Assembly (NCBI RefSeq): GCF_001625305.1
Contig: NW_017803964.1
Coordinates: forward strand, 6,334 to 70,333
Direction of reading: 5' to 3'
Source of the DNA: Branchiostoma belcheri
Lineage: Eukaryota > Chordata > Leptocardii > Amphioxiformes > Branchiostomatidae
DNA: 64,000 nucleotides
The position numbers and the translations under genes were made by a program. The notes below the pieces were generated by a model that worked only from the letters and a program-made list of their open reading frames with translations, did no database searches and was not told where the DNA came from. Below are positions 58,601-64,000 of this stretch, one piece after another. Each line of letters begins with the position of its first letter. Position 1 is the first letter of the stretch.

Positions 58601-61600
58601 TCCACGCCGCGAATCCATGGAGTCAGAAGGACTCCATGCTCGTTCCAACAACATCAACACCGGGACAATCAAGAACTTTGCCGACGACGGCAGAAGGAAA
58701 CACCCAAGAAAATCTGCCCAATATGTCGACAGGCAGGACGAAAGGTATTTGACCATTTTCTTCCAACATGCCCGTACTTGCCCGACGTAGACAAAAAGTA
58801 CATGCGGAAGGTCGGTCGTGATCGTAACCACGTGCAGGTCGACGAGTTTCCTCAGGCCGCGGAGGCTAAAGGACTCACAGTTCGTGACTCAGAACGCGTC
58901 GATGTATTCCGTCCAGGCATACACAGCGTCTTCTTCGTCAATGATGCGACATGTTCTAGACGGGTAACCAACACCCCAAAGACAACTTGTCAAGTACCTA
59001 GGTGCTCCATGCATCCCCTAAGACCAGCCCTGTTACTGAGAAGCAAGTGAAAACACCACTGCCAGCCTTCTCCCCAGAGCACAGATCTGGTACCCTACAC
59101 GTGCAGAAAGACAATGTCTATCCTATGGCCACCACTTCTGTGACTGAATGGCCAGTAAAAACAACACCGCCTGCCTACTCTGCCAAGCTCAGATCAGCTA
59201 CCAAACATGTGCAGGACACCTGTCAACCTTCCTGTACAACACAAGCAGACATTGCCAAACGTGTGAAGGAAGAACACCAATCCTCCTCCACAACACAAGC
59301 AGACGTCGTCCCATATGTGAAGGAAGAAGACCAACCTTCCTCCACTACACAAGCAGACGTCGTCGAACATCTGAAGGAAGAAAGCCAACCTTCCTCCACA
59401 AGAGAAGCAGACATCACCGCACGTGTGAAGGAAGAAAGCCAACCTTCATCCACAATACAAGCAGACGTTGCCACACATGTGAAGGAGAAAACCAACCCTC
59501 CTCCACAATACAAGTAGATGTCACCACACATGTGAAGGAAGAAAGTCAACCTTCCTCCACAACACAAGCAAACGTTGCCACACATGTGACGAAAGAAAGC
59601 CAGCCTCCCTGTGCCACATCAACAGTCTCGGTCACACTGATACAGGGAGAATACCAACCCCCTCAACCTCCAGCAGAGGCAGCCACAACTCAGGTGAAGA
59701 GAGAGTACCAGCCTTCTCCGCCCTCAGCAGAAGCTGACACAACACACGTGAAGGGAGAGAACCAGCCTTCTTCACCCTCAGCAGAAGCTGACACAACACA
59801 GGTGAAGGGAGAGGGATAAAACCAGCCTTCTTCACCCTCAGCAGAAGCTGACACAACACAGGTGAAGGGAGAGGGATAAAACCAGCCTTCTTCACCCTCA
59901 GCAGAAGCTGACACAACACAGGTGAAGGGAGAGGGAGAAAACCAGCCTTCTTCACCCTCAGCAGAAGCTGACACAACACAGCACACCAACACAGGTGAAG
60001 GGAGAGAACCAGCTTTCTTCACCCTCAGCAGAAGCTGACACAACACAGGTGAAGGGAGAGTACCATTTTTCTCCTTCTGCAAACGTTAACACACCACACG
60101 TGCTGGAGGAATGCCAGAGCCCACCTGATCCTCCAGAGCATCAACACCTACCTGTTCCACCTGTGTGTCATCACCCACCCATCCGACCTCCACCTGAGCC
60201 ACCTCCAACTGTTTGAGACAACTGCAGTTCCAGAACACCACGGACTTGAACATTACGGCACCAACAGATGCCCCGCCACTCCATCTTCAGCATACAACGT
60301 ACCTGGTCATCCTCCACAACCATCACTCCAGTTACCCGAACTTTCTTCTCGCCTGAAAGACTTTATATCCATTTACACCAGGAATATGATACTCAGAACT
60401 GATTTACCTGACAGTACTAAAATACCCACCTTGCTGGACTGACTTGAAGTGAAGGTAACTTTCTAATCTTGAACCCTAATCTTGAAATGAAAATTCACAA
60501 TAGCATGCCATTTGTGTTTACAAACAGGTAGATGAAGAAAGAAATCCAATTGCCACATTGTTTACTATTCTATTGTAAGTTATTATACTTAAGGTCTTGA
60601 TGATGATGATACATTTGTACTTTATTGTTGATGGATGATGTTCTGATGTTTATTTAGATGACAATCACCATACTATTGCTCAGTTACTTACTTTGTTATA
60701 TTAAGAAGGAAAGAAATGAAGAAGTGGATGATTGCAACAGGTCACACTACTCCCATGTTTTCAAAACTTGATTTATTACCTTAGTCAAAATTTTAGTTTG
60801 GTTCTAAAGGAAGATAGGACTCTTGTTATTCTATTTCAAAGACTATTTACCCTCCCTGAAGATTTTGAATCAGAACATTCAGAATTCTTACAGAAGTAGA
60901 CAAAGAAGATATCCAGTTCTTCTAGTTGACCTTGTTATATTACCCATTATTTGTTACAGTTGACATTTAGTATATGATGCTAATATGTTAGCTATTGAGA
61001 CCAAGAAGGAAAGACAAGAATGTTTACTATTAATATAATAGTTACTATACTTATTTCTTATTCGATACTTATACATGCATGTTGGCTCAAGCGATTAGTT
61101 CTTGAAACCAAGAAGGTAAGAGAAGAAGAACAGAACGATAGAAGAGACCTATTATTCGTAGACCAGTAATTAGTATCAGTAGAGAATTACTTCTATTCTG
61201 TCAGGTATATCATGTATCGAGAATTTTTGTTAACTTGGAGAAGAAAAGTAGTACAGATAACTTGAACAGTAGGAAAGTAGGAGGAAGAAGGAAAAAGAAA
61301 GAAAAAGATCACGTCACCATGTTATGTTGACACTATTTAGGTTGCCAGATTATGTTGGCCCATGACCCCACTGGAGGTCACCCTGTGAGGTCACCTTTGT
61401 CCGCCATTGTACCTTCCTTGAGAATGTTGTATGAAACGCGTCTCCTACTACTTCGCTACTTGTTATCGTTGAGTCGTCAACTGCGTGTCTTATTAATGAC
61501 GCTGATCGTTCTCCATCCCTCTGACCTATCTTGGCTGTTCTGTCTCACCCTGATCGTTCTCCATCCCTCTGGCCTATCTTGGCTGTTCTGTCTCACCCTG

Positions 61601-63197
61601 ATCGTTCTCCATCCCTCTGGACTATCTTGGCTGTTCTGTCTCACCCTGATCGTTCTCCATCCCTCTGGACTATCTTGGCTGTTCCGTTCAACCTGAAAGT
61701 TCTGCATCCCTCTGGCCTATCTGACATACCCTGAACATTCCCATCACTCTGGCCTTTTTGCCTCACCCTGAAAATCTCCATCACTCTGGCAGTCTGGCCT
61801 TTTTGACTCACTATGAACATTTCCATCACTCTGGCTTTTCTGACTCACCCTGAACACCCCCCATCACCTTGGCCTTTCTGAGTCACTATGAACATCTCCA
61901 TCACATGCCTCTGACATGTCCCTGATATAACTTTTGTCCGGAAAATTAAAGGTTTTAGAAACCTTAATTATTTTACTGCGGATGTTGGAAGTTGCAGATG
62001 TTTAGTTTACTATATGGTCTCTAATAGCCGCTCTACTAATACATTTGTCATTTTTTATACCCTTTAGGTTATCACCTGCATCTTCTTCCCACCTTTGGTG
62101 CCACTTCTAATCCACTTCCGAAATGACCAGAAGACAGAAGACCAAAGTCCAACGTCTCGTGGAAAGGACAAACAGTACATGGCAGAATTATCAGAAATGA
62201 TGTTATGTTAATTTTGAGGATTAAAAAGAAAGGTCGAATGTATTCGAACATTGTCAGTGTTCTGTTTCGTAGCATGTAAATCCCCTTTTGACTTTAGAAT
62301 TTTTCATTTTTCAGCGAACCCGAGACACAGAGTGCAAGTGAGAATGTGGAGTTAATGGAACGCAATGGAGATATGGCAGAATCCGGGTAAGAGATATACT
62401 GCAATGCAACAAATAGTGCTGCGGGTAATCAAATTAATTGTAATCAAATTAATTGATATAATTGATCTAAATACCCATCAAAATATGTCAAGACTAACTG
62501 AAGAGATATTGAAGGAATGGAAAGAATCGGCAGCTACACACACTAACAAGTATTTCTAATCTCAATATTTATTAATCTATTTTTGACTTAGGAACAAGAA
62601 TTATCTAAACTAAGATTGGGAATGTCGTAGCTACATTGAGAACAGCTAGGGGTCATTTGTCTCCTGTATTATTTTAATCTGTATGAATAGTAGCAACTGG
62701 CACAAAATGTTTGGAGCCGCTTTGACATTTTCAAGGGAAGTACTTTGATACTTAAGTGTGAAAGTATAAGACTATATTGTACAGTGTAAAGTACAATATG
62801 TACCACAAAAATATTTACGATGAATTACTGAAAACAGAAAATAAAGCTTTTACCTATTCTTCACGTTTGCCTCTGATGCTAAGTTTGAAGTAACATATAC
62901 AATGTATCGAGATGTGCAACTAATCAGAACGGATAATCTTGCAGCTGGTAGATAAGCCAAGATTGGGTTTTTTTAAGCCAACTTAATCAACTAGACCTTC
63001 CATGTTTTATTGAAAAGCAACAACTGTCATTTAATACTGTTAAACCTCCGTGTAGCTGGAACACCAACAAAAATGAAATATTCCTGCCTTTTAGCCAGTC
63101 CAACAAGACAGCACAAGCAGACAAGGAGGAGTTGGATTTCTGCCAGAAGATCTGCCGCTTCTATTGTGCCCCTATTACCATCTTTATGCACAATGTG
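27796..63197 (+). CDS. TRPM: TRPM-family cation channel, N-terminal 748 aa (runs off the window)
   Basis: Sixteen exons join in phase (27796, start ATG 27825, to 63197). Order of domains: Zn/Cys-rich N-terminus typical of TRPMs (KRRECNTFIPES, KCKCGKPKSEH); MHR1/2 (LLISVTGGAKN, GAWIITGGTNVGVMKHIG, IGVATWGIVHN, HSHFILVDDGT, VEGSGGVADILA); MHR3/4 (MNLALAWNRSDIAE, FVKLFLENGVGL, LARDRLFVFCVLLNRPEMA, IGVLNECW); pre-S1 helix (CIFFPPLVPLLIHFR); and the start of S1 (APITIFMHNV), where the window's exons end. The membrane domain, pore and C-terminus lie beyond the right edge. TIFM.NVV at S1 resembles TRPM4/5 more than TRPM2 or TRPM8, but the subtype is unresolved. The channel acts in plasma or organelle membranes as a tetrameric cation channel. 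The exon at 27796 has an acceptor, so an upstream non-coding exon is expected. Confidence 0.93.
27808..27813 (+). promoter_or_regulatory. Start-stop upstream AUG in TRPM 5'UTR
   Basis: ATG directly followed by TAA, 11 bases before the main ATG in the same exon. Such minimal upstream frames are known to stall ribosomes in some mRNAs; here the role is inference. Confidence 0.4.
28116..28186 (+). CDS. TRPM: TRPM exon 2
   Basis: Acceptor CTTTACAG|CAAACT, donor AGAAAG|GTAAGA, leaving in phase 2. Encodes QTESGHWKPGCIKRRECNTF, the conserved TRPM N-terminal K-R-R-E-C-x-x-F-I-P motif. Confidence 0.88.
28590..28840 (+). mobile_element. LINE fragment, RT C-terminus
   Basis: Reads NIKASHDNKVNKYAVQAADL then CFDIGSVGLITPNNK and stops at 28839, resembling the C-terminal P-F-E-x-N-I domain of some non-LTR retrotransposons. 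A 13-bp duplication (TTTGAACAAAATA) interrupts the frame at its start. Confidence 0.5.
29248..30520 (-). mobile_element. Helitron-like non-autonomous elements (two 3' ends)
   Basis: On the minus strand the end at 29248 reads hairpin ATTTGCTCCCGAGCAAAT, TGTCGGCCTTT, CTAG, then T: a hairpin a few bases before CTRR, with T after it, as in Helitrons. A second, decayed end lies at 29804. To their right is a run of about 165-bp units (GGTCATTCGGATTTAAT...AGGAGCCAAAAATGT) at 29570-30480. Confidence 0.5.
30657..30825 (+). CDS. TRPM: TRPM exon 3
   Basis: Acceptor CTTACAG|CAATG, donor GGAAAG|GTGAGA, phase 0. Encodes NDKEKCKCGKPKSEH with the C-x-C-G cluster, then an acidic linker. Confidence 0.9.
31255..31435 (+). 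CDS. TRPM: TRPM exon 4 (MHR1)
   Basis: Acceptor TTTTTCCAG|TTTGTG, donor CACAG|GTACGA, leaving in phase 1. Encodes KLMKEQWQMKPPNLLISVTG and LQEAFRKGLIKAAQSTG, the first strand-helix unit of MHR1. Confidence 0.95.
31991..32154 (+). CDS. TRPM: TRPM exon 5 (MHR1)
   Basis: Acceptor TGTATAG|GTGCAT, donor TCTAAG|GTGAGC, phase 0. Encodes the TRPM signature WIITGGTNVGVMKHIGEAVR and VVAIGVATWGIVHN. Confidence 0.97.
33840..34240. mobile_element. Harbinger-like MITE, 401 bp, perfect 33-bp inverted ends
   Basis: Outer ends GGCCATGTTGATTTGATTAT... are perfect complements over 33 bases. TTA flanks both sides (33837-33839 and 34241-34243), fitting the 3-bp TWA duplications of PIF/Harbinger elements. A diverged copy is at 41014-41422. 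No transposase. Confidence 0.7.
34267..34437. repeat. 51-bp minisatellite, about 3 units
   Basis: Unit of the type GGACTAGAGACTTGGTAAAG followed by TACCTTACAGGTGTGACAGG, repeated about three times; the first unit is more diverged. Confidence 0.75.
35877..36030 (+). repeat. Repeat related to 28435-28570
   Basis: Shared GGCCAAGGARTTATTGTT, then CRCCGCGYAGACACCGCG and TTCCCCGTC / TTCCCGTCATCCTTTGCGC. GC-rich and non-coding; family unknown. Confidence 0.5.
37136..37330 (-). mobile_element. Helitron-like 3' end, copy at 37136
   Basis: The minus strand ends ACATTTGCTCCAAAGCAAATGT, CGGCCTTT, CTAG, T. The preceding 170 bases match 48500-48664 (shared ATAGCTATCCAACTGTTG and GGTGAAGTCATGCT). Confidence 0.55.
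38899..39082 (+). CDS. TRPM: TRPM exon 6 (MHR2)
   Basis: Acceptor CCATGTAG|GGTTCA, donor AAAAG|GTAATG, leaving in phase 1. The start was fixed by the family motif G-S-F-P-A that follows INSK in TRPM proteins. Encodes GSFPASYHLGDPPEN and HSHFILVDDGTSGKFGKEIE. Confidence 0.93.
39885..40540 (+). mobile_element. LINE 3' fragment (RT C-terminus)
   Basis: Reads ATQTKVAVYKAVCLSILLYA, SETWTLYRRHIRSLERFHIR and CLQRILGLKWWHKVPHVEIR, the well-known post-RT segment of non-LTR elements, with a stop at 40514 and a short AAGCAAGTAAGCAAGC tail. It is open for about 200 codons, so not very old. 5'-truncated. Confidence 0.85.
40700..40844 (+). mobile_element. Helitron-like 3' end, plus strand
   Basis: Hairpin ATTTGCTCCCAAGCAAAT, then GTCGGCCTTT, CTAG at 40841-40844 and T. 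Same family as 29248, 37136 and 48665. Confidence 0.5.
41014..41422. mobile_element. Harbinger-like MITE, second copy
   Basis: Ends GGCCACGCCGATTTAATTCT and the near complement ending GTCGGTGTGGCC, with the same layout and length (409 bp) as 33840-34240. Flanks TTA and TTC. Confidence 0.65.
41669..41710 (-). ncRNA. Hammerhead ribozyme motif, left inverted repeat
   Basis: Inverted copy of 42657-42698 with the same core and pairing. On the minus strand it lies 3' of the endonuclease frame in sense orientation. Confidence 0.7.
41875..42537 (-). CDS. GIY-YIG endonuclease of Penelope type, intact 220-aa frame
   Basis: The frame starts inside the right inverted repeat and stops inside the left one. 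About 27 N-terminal and 12 C-terminal residues are therefore encoded by repeat sequence, and the two ends share SVVCPRGWECQ/LPAPRTDNT DNA read in opposite senses. The catalytic pattern is present: I-Y at 109-110, Y-I-G at 123-125, Arg in ETSRPLKIR (128-134), Glu183 (KEAIYERM) and Asn195 (PTLNREGG). The C-x5-C before YIG is typical of Penelope endonucleases. Without its reverse transcriptase it could only move with help from another element. Whether it is translated is unknown. Confidence 0.8.
   Translation of the reverse strand: MMQISLKAPVIQDRSLSVVCPRGWECQNWTFNKALKPPDQSKKTQKCKPLTNKNKANITIPYVQGVSEKLRRIFQNFNIATNFKPHSTLRQRLVHPKDRPHKGTKANVIYRLKCEEPNCNNTYIGETSRPLKIRYKEHCRPSANGYSSAIFHHLQHNQGHSFKLESTDVLDRETRWWERGVKEAIYERMYNPTLNREGGLRVDLSGTWDLALPAPRTDNT
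42657..42698 (+). ncRNA. Hammerhead ribozyme motif, right inverted repeat
   Basis: Stem I GTCA/TGAC; core CTGACGA; one extra A; stem II AGCTAGT/ACTAGCT with loop GGAT; GAAA; self-complementary ACGT then C17 as cleavage position. The loopless two-pair stem III is typical of hammerheads that act as dimers. Confidence 0.72.
43790..44210 (+). repeat. Dispersed repeat, copy 3 of 3
   Basis: Matches 9880-10290 and 13120-13540 (TTCGAACCGAACGTTCG, TCTGGGGTTACCCGCG, GGGACAGTACGTCTATTCCG). Confidence 0.6.
44430..45240. repeat. Dispersed repeat shared with 22980-24320
   Basis: Same landmark order as 23150-24310, diverged and with small deletions. Confidence 0.6.
45560..45737 (+). CDS. TRPM: TRPM exon 7 (MHR2)
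   Basis: Acceptor TTTTTGCAG|TTCTAC, donor AATGA|GTAAGT, leaving in phase 2. Encodes IPVVLLAVQGGPGTLKTVHE and VIVEGSGGVADILAYG. Confidence 0.95.
46188..46399 (+). CDS. TRPM: TRPM exon 8
   Basis: The acceptor ATTTAAG|AACTGC was chosen over the nearby CTGCAG because only it keeps the phase and avoids a stop. Donor GAAGG|GTAGGC, leaving in phase 1. Encodes VDENLKAHLKEKIKKTLPKK, WVVACIEKKHLLSMFELD and VAILRALLK. Confidence 0.88.
46558..47040 (+). repeat. 165-bp periodic repeat of the Helitron-like family
   Basis: Units share GACCTGAAATTTAGTATGAG, GATACTTTGGACA and TTTTGGCTCCTG. The same units occur in reverse at 29570-30480 and partly at 39480-39790. Confidence 0.55.
47865..48410. mobile_element. 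546-bp inverted-repeat DNA element
   Basis: Ends GGCCGTGTCTATACGGAATC and its near-perfect complement (26 bp, one mismatch). AAA flanks both sides. No coding capacity; superfamily uncertain. Confidence 0.65.
48500..48668 (+). mobile_element. Helitron-like 3' end, plus strand
   Basis: Matches 37136-37330 in reverse. Ends AATTTGCTCCAAACCAAATG, TCGGCCTTT, CTAG (48665-48668), T. Confidence 0.55.
48859..48956 (+). CDS. TRPM: TRPM exon 9 (MHR3)
   Basis: Acceptor TTCTTCAG|CAAAAA, donor TTGAAG|GTCATG, phase 0. Encodes HQMNLALAWNRSDIAETIL, the conserved L-A-x-A-W-N-R-x-D-I-A motif. Confidence 0.95.
49095..49156. repeat. 62-base near-perfect hairpin
   Basis: 26-base arms (outer AGTCGCCCG, inner AGATAAGTCT) with one mismatch around a 10-base loop, in the short TRPM intron between exons 9 and 10. 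A second, smaller hairpin (AAGTCT/AGACTT) overlaps the loop. Confidence 0.8.
49505..49639 (+). CDS. TRPM: TRPM exon 10 (MHR3)
   Basis: Acceptor CATGCAG|CAAAG, donor AAAAAG|GTGATA, phase 0. Encodes LMFSAILEDKVNFVKLFLEN and GVGLRDFLTDERL. Confidence 0.95.
50025..50110. repeat. (GAAT)n microsatellite
   Basis: About 18 units of ATGA/GAAT directly 5' of the LINE at 50111; the same microsatellite forms the LINE's 3' tail at 52157-52272. Confidence 0.9.
50111..52156 (+). mobile_element. LINE with internal deletion, interrupted by a piggyBac-like MITE
   Basis: Open frame to 50917: WKRVKQRKGKRDKPQAV, then FTLEEIAAVCRSLKNDKSGG, HRGITLLPVISKIWE and TVYGCFLDTKN, which are reverse transcriptase fingers and palm up to motif A. 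After DTKN the sequence jumps to a short tail and stop, so the rest of the RT is deleted. The 3'UTR is split by the MITE at 51105-52092 and ends GAGGAATAAAGAAAGG before (AATG)n. Confidence 0.8.
51105..52092. mobile_element. piggyBac-like MITE with terminal GGGGTCCGCGCGGACCCC palindromes
   Basis: Exact TTAA on both sides (51101-51104, 52093-52096). Inverted ends CCCTAAACAGTACACC and the complement of CCCTCAACAGTACACC. Just inside each end is the perfect palindrome GGGGTCCGCGCGGACCCC. No transposase. It was inserted into the LINE 3'UTR. Confidence 0.75.
52157..52272. repeat. (AATG)n LINE tail microsatellite
   Basis: About 29 AATG units at the 3' end of the LINE. Confidence 0.9.
52427..52523 (+). 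CDS. TRPM: TRPM exon 11, followed by a GC-AG intron
   Basis: Acceptor TCATTAG|ATACGC, leaving in phase 1 at CTACAG|GCAAGT. A GC donor with an otherwise perfect consensus is the only boundary that keeps the frame to exon 12. Encodes DDGDEVWADRVIQWLVGRGR. The GT microsatellite of an inserted repeat begins 4 bases into the intron. Confidence 0.82.
52528..54066 (+). mobile_element. TACCTTCGCCAA-type repeat lacking its 5' tip
   Basis: Begins in the GT microsatellite, then ACACGATAACTTGAGAAGGC and TAGGTCTTGATGAGACCTC, and ends CTTGGCGAAGGTATGAGATC and CTCTAGTT. The first 40-odd bases of the family are absent and the copy abuts the exon 11 donor. Confidence 0.7.
53165..53821. mobile_element. 657-bp nested insertion
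   Basis: Interrupts the host repeat compared with the copies at 12240 and 63700. CATAAG occurs at both edges (53159-53164, 53816-53821). The ends are imperfect inverted repeats (GTTCCGGGTCGGAGT / ACTCCGGTCCGAGAC). Unknown DNA element. Confidence 0.6.
54357..54561 (+). CDS. TRPM: TRPM exon 12 (MHR4)
   Basis: Acceptor CCATATAG|AAACGC, donor GCAGA|GTAAGC, leaving in phase 2. Encodes DLARDRLFVFCVLLNRPEMA, then LFWEKGKERIASALVGSKVL, matching the TRPM segment before the post-MHR4 linker. Confidence 0.93.
55330..55555 (+). CDS. TRPM: TRPM exon 13 (MHR4)
   Basis: Acceptor TCCCTCCAG|CGAAT, donor ATTAGG|GTTAGT, phase 0. Encodes FEDLAIGVLNECWGDDENK, TCLDIATSGNHRNFIAHSAC and LNRIWRGELKLD. Confidence 0.95.
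55571..55681. repeat. (GT)n microsatellite
   Basis: About 110 bases of GT with a few GC and TT steps, 16 bases after the exon 13 donor. Confidence 0.95.
56000..56425 (+). mobile_element. LINE fragment, RT thumb region
   Basis: Reads FKYLGVNLDSHLTFNEHVDK, then SQRIGLLGRLRSCLTINIAD and KTMILPILDYCDIVC, a typical CR1/Jockey post-palm segment. One frame shift precedes LQNRAARVV-like sequence near 56360. It is cut off where the Penelope-like element begins. Confidence 0.8.
56426..58600 (-). mobile_element. Penelope-like element (N-terminal domain, RT, GIY-YIG), broken
   Basis: Three minus-strand blocks in order: an N-terminal domain and RT fingers (QLKKWVRVLSKYKPTPSEM, SLKQNKDIVTIPADKGKAVV, FYATPKIHKDPLKMRPIVSG); RT palm (EVLTSFDVTALFTSVPGEEV, GMAMGSPLSPVLANLFMEDF); and a GIY-YIG endonuclease (GTIYKILCEMCGEVYVGETE). 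This is the usual Penelope layout. It has a few breaks and ends abruptly at a LINE, so it looks dead but not ancient. It is a different lineage from the element at 41624. Confidence 0.88.
58600..59040 (+). mobile_element. LTR-retrotransposon fossil (zinc-knuckle region), Gypsy-like
   Basis: Contains a zinc-knuckle-like C-P-I-C...H-F-x5-C block with PYLPDVDKKYMRKV, which resembles the gag/pol junction of Gypsy-type elements. Only this part was recognised; no LTRs were seen. A short broken remnant of uncertain age. Confidence 0.45.
59180..59760 (+). repeat. 54-bp protein-like tandem repeat
   Basis: About eight units encode an 18-residue repeat of the type QPSSTTQADVVEHLKEES, open from 59002 to 59517 and then in another frame. 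It may be a decayed coding repeat continuing from the fossil to its left; it is not part of the TRPM protein. Confidence 0.7.
59740..60065 (+). repeat. 60-bp minisatellite, three identical units
   Basis: The units starting at 59820, 59880 and 59940 match over about 55 bases (CAGCCTTCTTCACCCTCAGC, then AGAAGCTGACACAACACAGG). Each encodes NQPSSPSAEADTTQVKGEG; two units end in a stop. Confidence 0.85.
61500..61910. repeat. 48-bp minisatellite
   Basis: Four near-identical units (CTGATCGTTCTCCATCCCTC, then TGGCCTATCTTGGCTGTTCT), then diverged 40-50-bp units ending about 61910. Repeats read as LIVLHPSGLSWLFCLT, an artefact. Confidence 0.85.
62068..62201 (+). CDS. TRPM: TRPM exon 14 (pre-S1 helix)
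   Basis: Acceptor CCCTTTAG|GTTATC, donor AATGAT|GTTATG, leaving in phase 2. Encodes VITCIFFPPLVPLLIHFRND, the hydrophobic pre-S1 helix, then a polar linker. Confidence 0.88.
62315..62386 (+). CDS. TRPM: TRPM exon 15 (linker)
   Basis: Acceptor TTTTTCAG|CGAACC, donor TCCGG|GTAAGA, leaving in phase 2. Encodes EPETQSASENVELMERNGDM, an acidic linker. Frame continuity on both sides is its main support. Confidence 0.75.
63095..63197 (+). CDS. TRPM: TRPM exon 16 (entry to S1)
   Basis: Acceptor CCTTTTAG|CCAGTC, donor AATGTG|GTATGT, phase 0. Encodes FCQKICRFYCAPITIFMHNV; A-P-x-T-I-F-M-x-N-V is the start of TRPM segment S1. The next exon lies beyond the window. Confidence 0.93.
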
Positions 63198-64000
63198 GTA
63201 TGTTAGAGTTTTTTTTTTATTCTGTACTTAACTTGACTTGACTTTCTTCTTCGTCTTATTACTGCTAATCCTGATAATAATCGGATTAGCAGAAGTTGCG
63301 AATACATATGTTAGTTACAAAACAAGTCTTAATTCGCAGGCTGATCTTAGCGTATGGAACTATATCTTTATCAGAAATCTTACTTGTAACCTTGTACATG
63401 TTTATCGAAAGGACAAATACAATCTACTAACTGTTAAAAAGGTCGTCCTTGAAGGTATGCATCATCCAAGTATTTCATATGAATTGCTATAACTTTAAAC
63501 ATAAATTAAAACCTATGTAGAGAATCAAGAGTAATGGCCTCCAGATTAGCCCATTCATGTTTATTGACTCATCTCTTGAAGAAACCAACTCTGGTAATAA
63601 GACCCAGAGAGTAATTGAGAACAAAAAAATATAGATTATGTAAATGAAGACCTAATTTGCATAATTAATGGAAAATTTTTATAATTTTATAGTTGTAACT
63701 GCTGGGAATTTCATACTTGCCACACTTGGGAGTTAAGTGAAGGCGAACACCAATAAACATAATTTATCATGTCCACATTTGCATAATTTATAAGGAAGTG
63801 CTAAATAGCTTTTTTGTTAAGATAAGAATGTCATTGGGTGGAGAATATGATCAACTGATATAATCCATGGAAATGAGGTTCTTATTTGCAAAATCGATTA
63901 AAATTGTATAATTCGTCAGCCGCAAGGGTTAACATCATTTGGCGAAGGTATGAGATCGTGGAACTCTTGTTAAAAATTTGTCGAAAACACATAATATCCC
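63198..64000. other. TRPM intron 16 start, with a repeat
   Basis: The intron following exon 16. From 63600 to 63973 it holds the 3' part of a TACCTTCGCCAA-type repeat ending TTTGGCGAAGGTATGAGATC and CTCTTGTT. This copy carries the empty site for the 12400 insertion. Confidence 0.7.

Larger units (their letters stand above)
55556..62067. other. TRPM intron 13 (6.5 kb)
   Basis: Starts with a GT microsatellite (55571-55681), then a LINE fragment, a Penelope-like element, an LTR-element fossil, protein-like minisatellites (59180-60220) and a 48-bp minisatellite (61500-61910). 60230-61350 shows nothing definite. Confidence 0.7.

Noticed and set aside
59820-60065. CRISPR array
   Set aside because: Units are head-to-tail without unique spacers; this is a eukaryotic minisatellite.
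59194-60082. Minus-strand cysteine-rich and SASAEGEE repeat proteins
   Set aside because: Antisense shadows of the 54/60-bp minisatellites.
61352-61696. 114-aa LIVLHPSGLSWLF repeat protein
   Set aside because: All three frames of the 48-bp unit are open because its length is a multiple of three; no other evidence of coding.

Overview
The window looks like nuclear DNA of an invertebrate deuterostome, most probably a lancelet (Branchiostoma). The reasons are intron-rich animal genes with consensus splice sites, AT-rich introns full of young and old transposons, tRNA-derived SINEs, Penelope-like elements and an ARM-TIR gene type that is expanded in lancelets. The species call is inference; no database was searched.

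Two host genes can be assembled exon by exon with matching splice phases. Gene A (2174-15356, minus strand, 10 coding exons, 593 aa) looks complete from start to stop. It encodes armadillo-type repeats, a TIR domain that keeps a glutamate at the SARM1-type NADase position, and a C-terminal SAM-like domain. Gene B (27796-63197, plus strand, 16 exons read, 748 aa, running off the right edge) encodes the cytoplasmic N-terminal half of a TRPM cation channel, from the start codon to the beginning of transmembrane segment S1. One of its introns has a GC-AG boundary. The genes are divergent, about 12.4 kb apart. A TIR NADase beside a TRPM channel is suggestive, because ADP-ribose products gate TRPM2, but this TRPM lacks one of the TRPM2 ADP-ribose arginines, so the link is only a hypothesis.

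Nearly everything else is mobile or repeated DNA. 1-2173: no gene, one candidate poly(A) signal. 2.3-6.1 kb: three tRNA-derived SINEs. 8.9-9.5 kb: LINE 3' end. 10-14 kb: small inverted-repeat elements and a TACCTTCGCCAA-bounded repeat. 15.4-27.8 kb: intergenic, with a sequence block present three times, a 2.5-kb element with 197-bp inverted ends, and LINE tails. 28-64 kb: TRPM introns holding LINE pieces, Helitron-like 3' ends, MITEs (Harbinger-like and piggyBac-like), two Penelope-like elements, an LTR-element fossil and protein-like minisatellites.

The most striking object is at 41624-42777. It is a foldback Penelope-like element with about 288-bp near-identical inverted repeats, each containing a hammerhead ribozyme motif. 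These enclose one intact GIY-YIG endonuclease reading frame that starts in one repeat and stops in the other, and a 13-bp target duplication flanks the element. A second related object is a 74-bp insertion at 12400-12473 that carries a hammerhead-like core and is flanked by a 16-bp target duplication; an empty-site copy of the host repeat lies elsewhere in this window.
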